Shown: in pieces, positions 8,661-16,580 of the stretch
Numbering within the stretch: the stretch's first letter is position 1
Layout of the letters: every line of letters begins with the position of its first letter
The notes under the pieces: model-generated
Database searches by the model: none
Told to the model about the DNA's origin: nothing
Seen by the model: the letters and a program-made list of their open reading frames with translations, nothing else
Origin: Microthrixaceae bacterium
GTDB lineage: Bacteria; Actinomycetota; Acidimicrobiia; Acidimicrobiales; Poriferisodalaceae
NCBI GenBank assembly: GCA_011523825.1
Contig: WTFX01000015.1
Span: 62,001-126,000 of the forward strand
DNA length: 64,000 nt
Direction: 5' to 3'
Position numbers and translations under genes: made by a program

Positions 8661-8769
8661 GCGCGGCAACCTACCGGGCTGCCTGTGACGCCGCCGGATG
8701 CGACCCTGCGTCGCCGTCCGCCGGCGTTTCGGCGGCGGTGTGCGAGGATGAGCGCCGGGGGTGAGCGCA

Positions 8770-9381
8770 ATGTCGACGCCGACTTCGATGTCCGTGCTGG
8801 TGTGGTCGGATTACCTGTGACCGTGGTGCCATCTGGCCCGAGCCAGGGCGGTTCGCCTGGCTGAGCGTCACCACCTCGACATCACCTGGCTGGCGTACGA
8901 GATACATCCCGAAGTGCCACTCGAGGGCGTCGAGGTCGCCATGAGCTTCGAGCGCATCGCCGCGATGGCCGAAGCCGAAGGCATCACCTTCGTGGTGCCG
9001 AAGCGCTTGCGCAACAGCGCCAAGGCGCACCAAGCAGCACTGGCCGTCGAGCACGCCGACCCCAACGCCGCCGAGCGCTACCACGATCGGCTCTATGCGG
9101 CCTATTGGGAAGAAGAGCTCGACGTCGCCGACCCCGATGTGCTCGTCGGCTTGGCGTCCGACGTCGCCATCGACCCTGACGTGCTTCGCCGAGTGGCGGC
9201 CGACGACGAGCTGCTGCCCGCACTGCGCGCGTCGATGGCCAGAGCGAACGAGTGGGGGATCAGCGCCACGCCGAGCTGGCTGTTCGACGGTCGGCTCGTG
9301 ATCCCGGGCGCGCAGGACGACGACTTCATGGCCGACGTCATCACGAGACTGCGCGAGCGCCCTGCACCAGCCACCGGCTGA
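8770..9381 (+). CDS. DsbA/FrnE-family thiol oxidoreductase, predicted selenoprotein with U-P-W-C active site (in-frame TGA at 8818)
   Basis: Read through one in-frame TGA, this is a 203-residue FrnE-type DsbA protein. It starts with a first beta strand (VLVWSDYL), then TGA17-Pro-Trp-Cys20, HLARARAVRLAERHHLDITW and YEIHPEVP as in the family, a helical insert (about 55-150), and the cis-Pro loop ISATPSWLFDGRLVIPGAQ (Pro168). In homologues the active site is CPWC; here the first Cys codon TGC is TGA, the classic position for selenocysteine. A hairpin with a G-first loop begins about 20 bases after the TGA (separate entry). The start is probably ATG 8770 (GGGGGTG upstream); ATG 8788 is also in frame. 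Ordinary annotation would start at 8914 or 8941 and lose the active site. Alternatives: a single-base error or a pseudogene. Likely role: disulfide/selenenyl-sulfide redox in the cytoplasm (no signal peptide seen). Confidence 0.78.
8841..8862 (+). promoter_or_regulatory. Candidate bacterial SECIS element downstream of the in-frame TGA
   Basis: AGCCA (8841-8845), a bulged G (8846), GGCG (8847-8850), loop GTT (8851-8853), CGCC (8854-8857) and TGGCT (8858-8862) pair as a nine-base-pair stem with one bulge. The loop begins 30 bases after the TGA (8818-8820) and its first base is G. Known bacterial SECIS elements sit within the coding region just after UGA, with a short loop having G in the first two positions and a UGA-to-loop distance of roughly 16-37 bases; this fits. 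SelB binding is inferred, not shown. Confidence 0.65.
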
Positions 9382-9428
9382 GCGTTGACGGCGTCAGGCG
9401 TCGCTGCCGCAGCCGACAGCCCGTTCCG

Positions 9429-9872
9429 CTAGTTGGCAGGCCTGCCGCTCGCTTCGGGTGGCGGCACTACGGGCAATCCGGCCTCGATCCAGCCTTCGAC
9501 TCCGCCGTCGAGATCGGTTGCCCGCCTGAAGCCCAACCGCTGCAGTTGAGCCGCGGCGAGGCTGGAGCTGTAGCCCTGGTTGCAGAGGATGACGAGGTGG
9601 TCATCCAAATCTGCAGCGGTTCCCTCCGAGGCGCCCGAGTCGGGGTCGAGGCGCCACTCCAGCACCAACTGCCCGATGTGCTCGGAACCGTCGATGACGC
9701 CGGTCCTCTCCCGGTCGTCTCGCGGCCGTATGTCGATGACTCGCAGCCGTCCGCCCTCGGCGGAACTCGCGGCCGCCATCAGACTGGCCAGTTCAGCGGG
9801 AGCGACTCGCTCCAGTCCCGAACGCGCCTCGTCCAGCAGTTGGTGGACTGTCTTGCGCTGAGATTCGGGCAC
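9429..9872 (-). CDS. Rhodanese-like domain protein
   Basis: A 147-residue single rhodanese domain: LASLMAAASSAEGGRLRVIDIRPR (with the family's Asp-Ile-Arg), a substrate loop CNQGYSSS with the catalytic Cys at its head, and LGFRRATDLDGGVEGWIEAGLP at the C-terminus. The six-residue loop after Cys fits a sulfurtransferase rather than a Cdc25-type phosphatase. An N-terminal helical extension of about 28 residues is present. It transfers sulfane sulfur or serves as a persulfide carrier in the cytoplasm. It converges with the predicted selenoprotein, separated by 47 bases. A selenium-carrier role is only speculation from that neighbourhood. Confidence 0.87.
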   Translation of the reverse strand: MPESQRKTVHQLLDEARSGLERVAPAELASLMAAASSAEGGRLRVIDIRPRDDRERTGVIDGSEHIGQLVLEWRLDPDSGASEGTAADLDDHLVILCNQGYSSSLAAAQLQRLGFRRATDLDGGVEGWIEAGLPVVPPPEASGRPAN

Positions 9873-9889
9873 TGCGGGGCCTCCGACAA

Positions 9890-10300
9890 TCAGGCAGGGT
9901 TGTCGATGAATTCAACCCAGTTGCCGTCGGGATCCTCGACCATGCCGACCACCACGCCAGGTCGGGCTTCCAGCCGTCGCCAGATGATGTTGGCCCCAGC
10001 GTCCTCGCAGGCGGTCATGACCTCTTCGAAGTTGCCGACGTTGAAGGTGAAATAGCGCAGCCCGGTGGCACCGGTGATGCCGCCCGTGGCACCGGCCGGC
10101 ACATCGGCCACGGGCACCACGAGCTTCAGCAGGCTCTTGTTCGCCCACAGCCGGTGCATCTGGGCGATGCCGACGTTCTCCATGTTCAGCGTCGCCTCGA
10201 ACTCCAGCCCGAGCACATCGCGGTAGAACGCCAGCATCTCGTCGCCATTGTCGGTGACGATGCCCAGGTCGAAGCCTTCCTTGGTGGGTTGCAGTGCCAC
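9890..10300 (-). CDS. VOC (glyoxalase/bleomycin resistance) superfamily protein
   Basis: A 136-residue protein with two beta-alpha-beta-beta-beta modules: FDLGIVTDNGDEMLAFYRDVLG at the N-terminus, QMHRLWANKSLLKLVVP mid-chain, and the C-terminal MVEDPDGNWVEFIDNPA with the usual metal-ligand Glu. A second ligand could be the His in QMHR. The start is GTG 10300 with AAGGA about a dozen bases upstream. It lies 66 bases downstream of the DUF169 gene on the same strand and 17 bases upstream of the rhodanese gene, so the three may share a transcript. VOC proteins range from glyoxalases to dioxygenases and isomerases; the reaction cannot be assigned. Confidence 0.82.
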   Translation of the reverse strand: MALQPTKEGFDLGIVTDNGDEMLAFYRDVLGLEFEATLNMENVGIAQMHRLWANKSLLKLVVPVADVPAGATGGITGATGLRYFTFNVGNFEEVMTACEDAGANIIWRRLEARPGVVVGMVEDPDGNWVEFIDNPA

Positions 10301-10366
10301 GTTGGTCTTTTTCCTTGTCTCGGTCGGTGAGTTCGGGTTGAAGCTTGCCTTGTTTGGCTGGGCGCG

Positions 10367-11182
10367 TCAGTCGTAGCTGACGCCCAAGCCGGCCCGCGCA
10401 TCGGTCTGGATGCCGTACGGCGGGATCGGGTAGCGCAGGCCGTTGCGGGCCAGCGCCTCCATGCCCTCGACTGCGACGACAAGATCATCTGGGGTCAGCG
10501 CGATCAGCAACTCGTCTTCCATCACGCCGCCGTAGCGCCGTTCGGCAAAGCAGGGGATGGACACGCTCGGCTCGCCGGTGCGCAGCGCCCGACCCCAGGA
10601 GTCAGCGCATGCCGACTCGCCCACGCAGCCCCACTCCATCTTCTTGTAGCCGCGCCACTGCAGGCCGTTGATCAGGATGATCATTTGCGCCGGGGTGGCG
10701 TAGATCAGGCACACATCGGGCGGGTTCAGGCGCTTGGCCGACAGCGGTGACACCACCATGGCCTCATAGGACCCATACGGCACGAAGTCCATGGCGTGCT
10801 GGTGCGCTGATGCGTCCTCGAGCGTCTCGTACCACACACCTGCCATCCGGTCGCCGGAGAGCCACTCGTCGTCTTGGGGATGCAGGCCGATGACAGCGCC
10901 ACACTGCGCTCCCACGAGGTCGTCCATGGTGAAGCCCACCGTCCAGTTCAGCCGGCATGCCATGCCCACGAGCTGATCGGTGGTGTGAATGTCTCTCGGG
11001 CGGCGGACTCGCGGCACCTCGTTCATTGCCGCCTCGGTCTCGAAGAGCTTCATCCCGATCGGGGTGGTGCGGATCCGCAACACTGCGTTCAGGCGCGCCA
11101 GCAGCTCGTCCCAGTCGATGGACGCTGTGCGCACGTGCGCTGCAGTCTCGGTGGTTGCCTCGGCTGTCTCGGTTTGCGTCAC
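10367..11182 (-). CDS. DUF169 family protein
   Basis: A 271-residue member of the DUF169 (COG2043) family of unknown function. Seen: LNAVLRIRTTPIGMKLFE (the family's N-terminal motif with Pro-Ile/Val-Gly-Lys), QLVGMACRLNWTVGFT, CGAVIGLH, then PAQMIILINGLQWRGYKKM and the Cys-containing GESACADSWGRALRTGEPSVSIPC followed by ELLIALTPDDL. Conserved Cys residues suggest metal or cofactor binding, but this is unproved. The start is GTG 11182 with GGGGG upstream; the longer open frame to 11239 only translates the dispersed repeat copy B and is rejected. Its 5' end therefore abuts that repeat. Confidence 0.82.
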   Translation of the reverse strand: MTQTETAEATTETAAHVRTASIDWDELLARLNAVLRIRTTPIGMKLFETEAAMNEVPRVRRPRDIHTTDQLVGMACRLNWTVGFTMDDLVGAQCGAVIGLHPQDDEWLSGDRMAGVWYETLEDASAHQHAMDFVPYGSYEAMVVSPLSAKRLNPPDVCLIYATPAQMIILINGLQWRGYKKMEWGCVGESACADSWGRALRTGEPSVSIPCFAERRYGGVMEDELLIALTPDDLVVAVEGMEALARNGLRYPIPPYGIQTDARAGLGVSYD

Positions 11183-11196
11183 GGCTGCCCCCGTTC

Positions 11197-11237
11197 TTCC
11201 CGCTCTTGTTCGCTTTCGCTCACGGGCCGCTCGGGCC
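11197..11237 (-). repeat. Dispersed intergenic repeat, copy B (reverse orientation)
   Basis: The reverse complement reads GGCCCGAGCGGCCCGTGAGC then GAAAGCGAACAAGAGCGGGAA, matching copies A and C with one extra A. It lies in the 220-base divergent gap between the DUF169 gene (start 11182) and the crotonase gene (start 11403). The rest of this gap shows no gene; the crotonase start is preceded by GACAGGAGACGG, a good ribosome-binding site. Confidence 0.8.
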
Positions 11238-11402
11238 ACGGCTGCGCCATTCGGCCCAGCCTCGTGCGCACGGCCGCCCTGTCGTTCGCGGAATCGCGGA
11301 CGGCTGCGTTCGAGAGGTCACGCTAGTTCGGCGACCACTAGCGTGAGCCGCCGAGCAAGCGCAGGCTGAGCTACCGAAGACAAGGCGACAGGAGACGGGT
11401 CG

Positions 11403-12185
11403 ATGGCAGACGGACTGAGAGTCGAGCGGGACGGGCGTGTCGGCCTGGTGATCATGGATCGCCCGCCCCACAACTTCTTGAGCTACCGCCAAGTGCACGA
11501 CATCGCCGACGCGATGGTGGAGCTGGAAGAGGACATGAGCATCGGCTGTGCCGTGCTGGCCGCCGAGGGCCGTTCGTTCTGCGCGGGCGCTGACCTGGGC
11601 GGCGAAGGCGTCGGCGGCGGTGCTGAGGAGAAGGTCGGCGGCAGCGCGACCCTGCAGCTCTACCAGGGCTCTGGGCGGCTGTTCGATGTGACCTTGCCGA
11701 TCGTCGGGGCGATTCACGGCCCGGCCATCGGCGGGGGTCTGGGGCTCGCCATGGTGCCCGACATCCGCATCACCTGCCCCGAAGCCCGGTTCTGCGCCAA
11801 CTTCGCGTCTCTGGGCATCCACCAGGGTTTCGGCATGAGCGCCACGATGCCGCTGCTGCTGGGGCCCGAGCGGGCAGCCAAGGTGCTGCTGGGTGCCAAG
11901 CGCTACAAGGGCGACGAGGCTCTCGAGCTGGGTCTGGCGGACGAATGCGTGCCTGCCGATCAGGTGCGTGAACGCGCCATCGAGGTGGCCAGCGAGATCG
12001 CAGCAAATGCACCGCTGGCCGTGCGGGCCATCAAGGCCACGCTGCGGCTGGGCCTCGGCGACAAGGTGCGCGAGATCACCCAGCGCGAGGCCGCAGAGCA
12101 GCTGCGCCTGTCGGGCACCGAGGACGCCCGCGAGGGCATGAAGGCCGTGTCGGAGCGTCGCCCGGGCAACTTCGTCGGCCGTTAG
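11403..12185 (+). CDS. Enoyl-CoA hydratase/isomerase (crotonase) family protein
   Basis: A 260-residue crotonase fold: GRVGLVIMDRPPHNFLS, FCAGADLGGEG (oxyanion and CoA-binding loop), PIVGAIHGPAIGGGLGLAMVPD, and MKAVSERRPGNF at the C-terminus. At the position of the usual catalytic Glu of enoyl-CoA hydratase (FGxPEixLG) it reads FCANFASLG, so that Glu is missing; the second Glu region reads HQGFGMSATM. It may therefore be an isomerase, hydrolase or other crotonase rather than a classic hydratase. ATG 11403 with an upstream AGGAG. It lies divergently from the DUF169 gene with repeat copy B between. Confidence 0.85.
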   Translation: MADGLRVERDGRVGLVIMDRPPHNFLSYRQVHDIADAMVELEEDMSIGCAVLAAEGRSFCAGADLGGEGVGGGAEEKVGGSATLQLYQGSGRLFDVTLPIVGAIHGPAIGGGLGLAMVPDIRITCPEARFCANFASLGIHQGFGMSATMPLLLGPERAAKVLLGAKRYKGDEALELGLADECVPADQVRERAIEVASEIAANAPLAVRAIKATLRLGLGDKVREITQREAAEQLRLSGTEDAREGMKAVSERRPGNFVGR

Positions 12186-12188
12186 CCC

Positions 12189-12244
12189 GAGCATCAGACT
12201 CGTCGGGCGTCAGCGCGAGCATCAAGCCGGTCGGCCGCTGGCGC
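12189..12244. repeat. 28-bp imperfect tandem duplication after the crotonase gene
   Basis: Two units (12189-12216 and 12217-12244), both starting GAGCATCA, ending in GCGC and agreeing at about 20 of 28 positions. They begin three bases after the crotonase stop. No clear hairpin or T tract. Confidence 0.55.
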
Positions 12245-12309
12245 GCACGGTCGCGTTGGACGGATATGCGGCCGTCGCTGGGCGCGACATCATGGACATG
12301 ATGGACGGC

Positions 12310-13221
12310 ATGCGAGTTGCGATCACCGGTATCCGGGGACTGATCGGCAGAGCACTTGCCACCAGCCTGCGTGCCGACGGCCACGAGATTGTCGGCATCT
12401 CCCGAAGTCCCGATCCGCTAGGTGCGCCAGGCGGCGACGAAACGGCCGAGAAGACAGTCGCGTGGGATGTGGCTGCGGGGGCCATTGAGGCTTCCGCGCT
12501 CGAGGGGCTCGACGCCATCGTTCACCTGGCGGGCGAGAGCATTGGCGGACGGTGGACCGACAGACGCAAGACGGCGATCATGTCCAGCCGCGTTGAGTCC
12601 ACCAGGCTGCTCGCCGGGGTTATCCGCCAACTCGATGCCAAGCCGTCGGTGTTCGTTTGCGGCTCGGCCATCGGCTTCTACGGCGACCGGGGCGAGGAGG
12701 AGCTGACCGAGCGGTCTCTGCCCGGCGACGGATTTCTGGCCGAAGTGTGCATGCGCTGGGAGCGCGCAGCGGTGCCGATCCCGGACGCTGGAGTGCGGCT
12801 CGTGCGCATTCGCACCGGTCTCGTCGTGGGCCCTGGGGCCGAGGCCATCGAACGTATGGCGAAGATCACACGGCTCGGCGTCGGCGGTCCGCTGGGCACT
12901 GGTCGCCAATGGTGGAGCTGGATCAGCCTGGACGACGAGGTGCGGGCCATCTGCCATCTCATCGACAGCAATGCGAGCGGGGCGTTCAACCTGACCGCAC
13001 CCAACCCCGTCCGCCAGCGCGACTTCCAGCAGGCGCTGAGCGCGGCGCTGAGACGCCCGTCGTTCATGCCGGCGCCGAAGTTCGCCCTGCGGGCCGCGCT
13101 GGGCGAGATGGGTCAGGGGCTGCTGCTGGACTCGACCCGGGTGCTGCCCGATGCGCTCACTGACGACGGCTTCGAGTTCATGCACCCTCAGCTGGACGGG
13201 GCGCTCGCCGAAGCGCTCTAG
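12310..13221 (+). CDS. TIGR01777 family epimerase (SDR-type, YfcH-like)
   Basis: A protein of about 303 residues in the TIGR01777 family of atypical NAD-dependent epimerase/dehydratases. It opens with a Rossmann strand and glycine motif MRVAITGIRGLIGRALA (usual GGTGFIG varied to GIRGLIG), then VHLAGESIGGRWTDRRK, which is diagnostic, CGSAIGFYGDRG, RIRTGLVVGPG and WSWISLDDEVRAI. The C-terminal DUF1731-like segment (ALRRPSFMPAPKFALRAALG, LLLDSTRVLPDAL) is present. Several in-frame starts exist (12256, 12292, 12298, 12301, 12310); I choose 12310 because the Rossmann strand begins there and GGACGG precedes it. Cytoplasmic; the reaction is unknown for most of this family. Confidence 0.85.
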   Translation: MRVAITGIRGLIGRALATSLRADGHEIVGISRSPDPLGAPGGDETAEKTVAWDVAAGAIEASALEGLDAIVHLAGESIGGRWTDRRKTAIMSSRVESTRLLAGVIRQLDAKPSVFVCGSAIGFYGDRGEEELTERSLPGDGFLAEVCMRWERAAVPIPDAGVRLVRIRTGLVVGPGAEAIERMAKITRLGVGGPLGTGRQWWSWISLDDEVRAICHLIDSNASGAFNLTAPNPVRQRDFQQALSAALRRPSFMPAPKFALRAALGEMGQGLLLDSTRVLPDALTDDGFEFMHPQLDGALAEAL

Positions 13222-13271
13222 CAGCGATAAACACGCTGTCGAACGAACGCTGGCGTCCTAGCGTGGCCGCC

Positions 13272-15566
13272 ATGACCCCGAGCAGCGGATCGAGCGGCAG
13301 TGTTGCAGCGAGCAATCTCGGTGCGACGATCCGGCGTGACCGCTGGGGCATCGCTCATGTCGAGACCCCGACGGCAGCGGTGGCGTTCGCGGCCCAGGGC
13401 TGGGTGGCGGCCGACGACCGGATCTGGCAGATGGAGTGGGATCGTCGCCGGGCTCTCGGACGTTGGGCCGAGGTCGTCGGCATGGCTGGCGCCCGTGAGG
13501 ACGCTTTCTTCCGCCGGTTGGGGCTCGCCGCGATCTCCCGAGTTGACTACGCAGCACTCAACGGGCATACCCAGGCGATGTGTGAGGCCTACACGCACGG
13601 TGTGAACCGCTGGCTCCTGACCCATCAAGACGCACTGCCGGCGGAATTCGAGCATCACCCGGCTCCGCCGGAGCCTTGGGAGCCATGGCACTGCGTTGCG
13701 GTGTACAAGCTGCGGCACATCTTCATGGGAACCCTCACCCGCAAGCTGTGGCGCGGGCGCATCATGGCCCAAGCCGGTCCCGAGGCGGTCATGGCCACGG
13801 TCGGCGACATCGAATCTGACTTGGCGATGGTGCCAGGCGATGGGTCCCGCCCCGATCTGCTCGCCGATGCTGCTCGCGTGCTCGATGCCAGCGCAGCTGA
13901 CATGGCAGCGCTGACGGCAGCAATGGACTCCGACGGCGCATCCAACTCGTGGGCGCTCAGCGGCGAGCGCACCGCCAGCGGCAAGCCCCTGCTGGCGGGC
14001 GACCCGCACCGGGGCATCGAGTTCCCGAACGTGTACCACCAGTGCCACCTGCGCTGCGACGAGTTCGATGCGATCGGCATGGGCTTCCCCGGCGTGCCCG
14101 GTTTCCCGCACTTCGGCCACAACGCCGAGGTGGCCTGGGGCATCACCCACGGCATGTGCGACGACACCGACGTGTTTGTGGAGCGCTTCGACGAAGACGC
14201 GGGCTCGTGGCGGTTGAGTGACGGCATGACCGTCGACTGGCGCACGGAGACACTGGAGATCCGTGGCGAGGGCACCGTCGAGGTGCTCTGCGGCGCCACG
14301 CCGAGGGGCCCAGTGGTGCTCGGCGACCCTGCCGACGGCGTCGCGCTCTCGATGCAGTGGACCGGCATGTACGGCGCCGACACAACGCTGGACGCCCTCT
14401 GGCCGATGCTGGTCGCGGGCTCGACGGCCGAACTGATCGAGGCAGTCCGGCCGTGGGTGCTGCCGGTGAACAACCTGCTGGCCGCTGACCGGGCCGGCTC
14501 GATCGCCTTCAAGATCCGCGGGCGTGTCATCGAGCGCTCTGCGGCCAGCCGCTGGACACCTGTGCCCGGAACCGACGAATTCGCTTGGGACGGACTCGAA
14601 CCGGTGCCGTTCGAGGACCTTCCTGAATGGACCGATCCCGAACGCGGCTTCCTGGTAACGGCCAACAACCGCACGGCCGACGGCGGTCCCTACATCTCGC
14701 TGGACTTCGCCGGCCCGAGCCGTCACGACCGCATCTGCGAGCTGCTGACGCCGATGACAGATGCCGCCGTCGCCGACATGAGCGCGGTCCACGGTGACGT
14801 CACCTCGCTGGTGGCCCCGAAGGTGCTCGGCCTGATCACCGAGTACGCCGTGGAGTGCGGCCATGAGCTGTCCCATGGGTTGCTGGACATGCTGGCCGAG
14901 TGGGATCAGCGCATGACCGCCGATTCGGCCCCGGCAACCATCTACGCGGTCGTCAAGCGCCGGCTCGTCGAGGCGATCGTCGAGCGGCTCGGCATCGCCG
15001 GCGCGGAGCTTGGCGCTGCCGGATGGCCTCCCGCTGCGGAGGCCAGCCGCATGGCGGCGGCTGCGGCTACACGCATGCTCTGCGAGCGCAATCTCGACGT
15101 GGTGCCGGGGCTGGACAACCCCATCGGGCGCCGTATGGCGGCCAGCGCGTGCGTGGACGAGACGGCAGCAGAGCTGTCGCAGCGACTCGGCGACGACCCG
15201 ACTAAATGGACCTGGGGACGGGTGCATCGCATGGCATCGCCGCATCCGCTGGCCTCGGCGCTCTCCGCGGCACGGGACTTGCATCCGCCGATCGACGGCT
15301 GCGCCGGCGACGGTGACACCGTTCGCCAAGGCGGCACCGCGCCCGAGACTGGCGAGCGAGCCATTCACGGCTCCGTTGCCCGGTACGCATTCGATCTCGG
15401 CGACTGGGACAGCTCCGGTTGGGTGGTCCCCCATGGTGTGTCGGGCGTACGCGGCAGCGGCTACGACCTCGACCAGCGGCAGGCCTGGCTGGACTGCGAG
15501 CTCGTCCCGATGGCCTACAGCTCAGACGCAGTGGTCGAAGTCACGGCCCATGAGCACGAGATCTAG
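13272..15566 (+). CDS. Penicillin acylase family (Ntn hydrolase) protein
   Basis: A precursor of about 764 residues of the S45 N-terminal-nucleophile hydrolases (penicillin, cephalosporin and acyl-homoserine-lactone acylases). The A chain opens with TIRRDRWGIAHVE and QGWVAADDRIWQMEW. Autoprocessing should occur around GASNSWALSG (residue about 224), freeing the catalytic Ser; the B chain follows with SGKPLLAGDPHRGIE, VPGFPHFGHNAEVAWGITHG, and NNRTADGG late. No signal peptide is seen, unlike many periplasmic homologues, so a cytoplasmic site or a missed start is possible. GTG 13263 is an alternative start. It hydrolyses an amide bond of an unknown N-acyl substrate. The opposite strand has a long open frame that is only a shadow. 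Confidence 0.88.
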   Translation: MTPSSGSSGSVAASNLGATIRRDRWGIAHVETPTAAVAFAAQGWVAADDRIWQMEWDRRRALGRWAEVVGMAGAREDAFFRRLGLAAISRVDYAALNGHTQAMCEAYTHGVNRWLLTHQDALPAEFEHHPAPPEPWEPWHCVAVYKLRHIFMGTLTRKLWRGRIMAQAGPEAVMATVGDIESDLAMVPGDGSRPDLLADAARVLDASAADMAALTAAMDSDGASNSWALSGERTASGKPLLAGDPHRGIEFPNVYHQCHLRCDEFDAIGMGFPGVPGFPHFGHNAEVAWGITHGMCDDTDVFVERFDEDAGSWRLSDGMTVDWRTETLEIRGEGTVEVLCGATPRGPVVLGDPADGVALSMQWTGMYGADTTLDALWPMLVAGSTAELIEAVRPWVLPVNNLLAADRAGSIAFKIRGRVIERSAASRWTPVPGTDEFAWDGLEPVPFEDLPEWTDPERGFLVTANNRTADGGPYISLDFAGPSRHDRICELLTPMTDAAVADMSAVHGDVTSLVAPKVLGLITEYAVECGHELSHGLLDMLAEWDQRMTADSAPATIYAVVKRRLVEAIVERLGIAGAELGAAGWPPAAEASRMAAAAATRMLCERNLDVVPGLDNPIGRRMAASACVDETAAELSQRLGDDPTKWTWGRVHRMASPHPLASALSAARDLHPPIDGCAGDGDTVRQGGTAPETGERAIHGSVARYAFDLGDWDSSGWVVPHGVSGVRGSGYDLDQRQAWLDCELVPMAYSSDAVVEVTAHEHEI

Positions 15567-15614
15567 ACCGGCGTTGCAGCACGGCCTCTTTGCCCGCTCC
15601 AATCCCGGGTCACC

Positions 15615-16580
15615 GTGAGCGCGGACGCAGCCGCCGTTCCGTTCGTCCGGAGGCACGAGCTGTCGCCCGAGGCTGCTGCCTACCGGGCCCGGCGCAAGCC
15701 GTCGGTGCCGATCGAGATGCCCGATCTTTGCGACCATGCGGCGGTGGCGCGTTGGCGTGCGGCGACCAACGCGCTGTGGGGCGAAGACGACGATCCGCAG
15801 ATTCCGCACCGACGGGAGGAAATCGGAGGTGTGTCGTGCCTCGTCGCTGGCCCACCGCCGGATTCCGGCGCCCCGGTCGTGCTGTATGCGCACGGTGGCG
15901 GCTACGTGCTGGGCAGCGCAGCGGTGGCGACCCCGATCACCGCTCGTCTGGGCCGGACCTTGCGGGTGGTCTCAGTTGACTACCGCCAACCGCCGGAGCA
16001 CCCGTTCCCGGCCGCCCTCGACGACATCTTGGCTGTGTATCAGGTGCTGGCTGCTGAGCGTGGGCCGGCAGTTCCTGCCGCTGGTGATATGCCGGCCGCG
16101 CCTGCTGCAGACGGTGTGCCGGTGGCGCTCGCCGGCGATTCATCCGGTGGAGCGCTCGCGCTCAGCGCTGCGGTGGTGGCCACCGCTCGAGGCGCTCGGC
16201 CGGCAGCGGTCGCGCTGTTCAGTCCCTTGCTCGACCACGCTGCCGTACCTGGCAGCCCGCTCGTCGACGGCGAGGGACGATGCCTCATCAATCATTACGT
16301 CGGCGGTGCCGATCCAGCTGACCCTCGCCTGTCGCCGCTACGCGCCAATCTCAGCGGGTTGCCTGGGGTGCTCGTGCAAGCAGGGGCCGATGAGCCCCTC
16401 GCGTCTCAGGCCGTCGAGCTGCAGGCTCGCGCGGCCGCCGTGGGCACCAACATCACGCTCGAATTGTGGGAGCACCTGTGGCACACATGGCACTACCATC
16501 ACCTGCCAGAGGCCGACCAGGCCCTCACTGAGGCGGCTGCCTTCCTGGCAGCACTCCTCAGCCAGCCAAGTGGGCCGTGA
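15615..16580 (+). CDS. Alpha/beta hydrolase-3 fold esterase (HSL family)
   Basis: A 321-residue hormone-sensitive-lipase-type hydrolase: HGGGYVLGS oxyanion motif near residue 94, SVDYRQPPEHPFPAALDD, nucleophile elbow GDSSGGALAL (family GDSAGG), acid in QAGADEPLASQ (Asp) and His in LWHTWHYHH. All catalytic residues are present. The start is GTG 15615. The last 23 bases overlap the convergent hydrolase gene at 16558. The middle includes a Pro/Ala-rich insert near residues 150-170. It acts as a cytoplasmic carboxylesterase on short-chain esters; the natural substrate is unknown. Confidence 0.86.
   Translation: MSADAAAVPFVRRHELSPEAAAYRARRKPSVPIEMPDLCDHAAVARWRAATNALWGEDDDPQIPHRREEIGGVSCLVAGPPPDSGAPVVLYAHGGGYVLGSAAVATPITARLGRTLRVVSVDYRQPPEHPFPAALDDILAVYQVLAAERGPAVPAAGDMPAAPAADGVPVALAGDSSGGALALSAAVVATARGARPAAVALFSPLLDHAAVPGSPLVDGEGRCLINHYVGGADPADPRLSPLRANLSGLPGVLVQAGADEPLASQAVELQARAAAVGTNITLELWEHLWHTWHYHHLPEADQALTEAAAFLAALLSQPSGP

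Noticed and set aside
8914..9381. A short DsbA-like gene starting after the TGA (155 codons)
   Set aside because: It would lack the first strand and the CPWC motif, while the codons upstream of the TGA encode exactly those elements in the same frame.
11183..11239. Extended DUF169 N-terminus (Arg-rich)
   Set aside because: It is a translation of repeat copy B; GTG 11182 has a proper ribosome site.
13218..15434. Long minus-strand open frame of 738 codons
   Set aside because: It is antisense to the penicillin-acylase-type gene, with His/Arg-rich low-complexity sequence and no domain; an effect of high GC.
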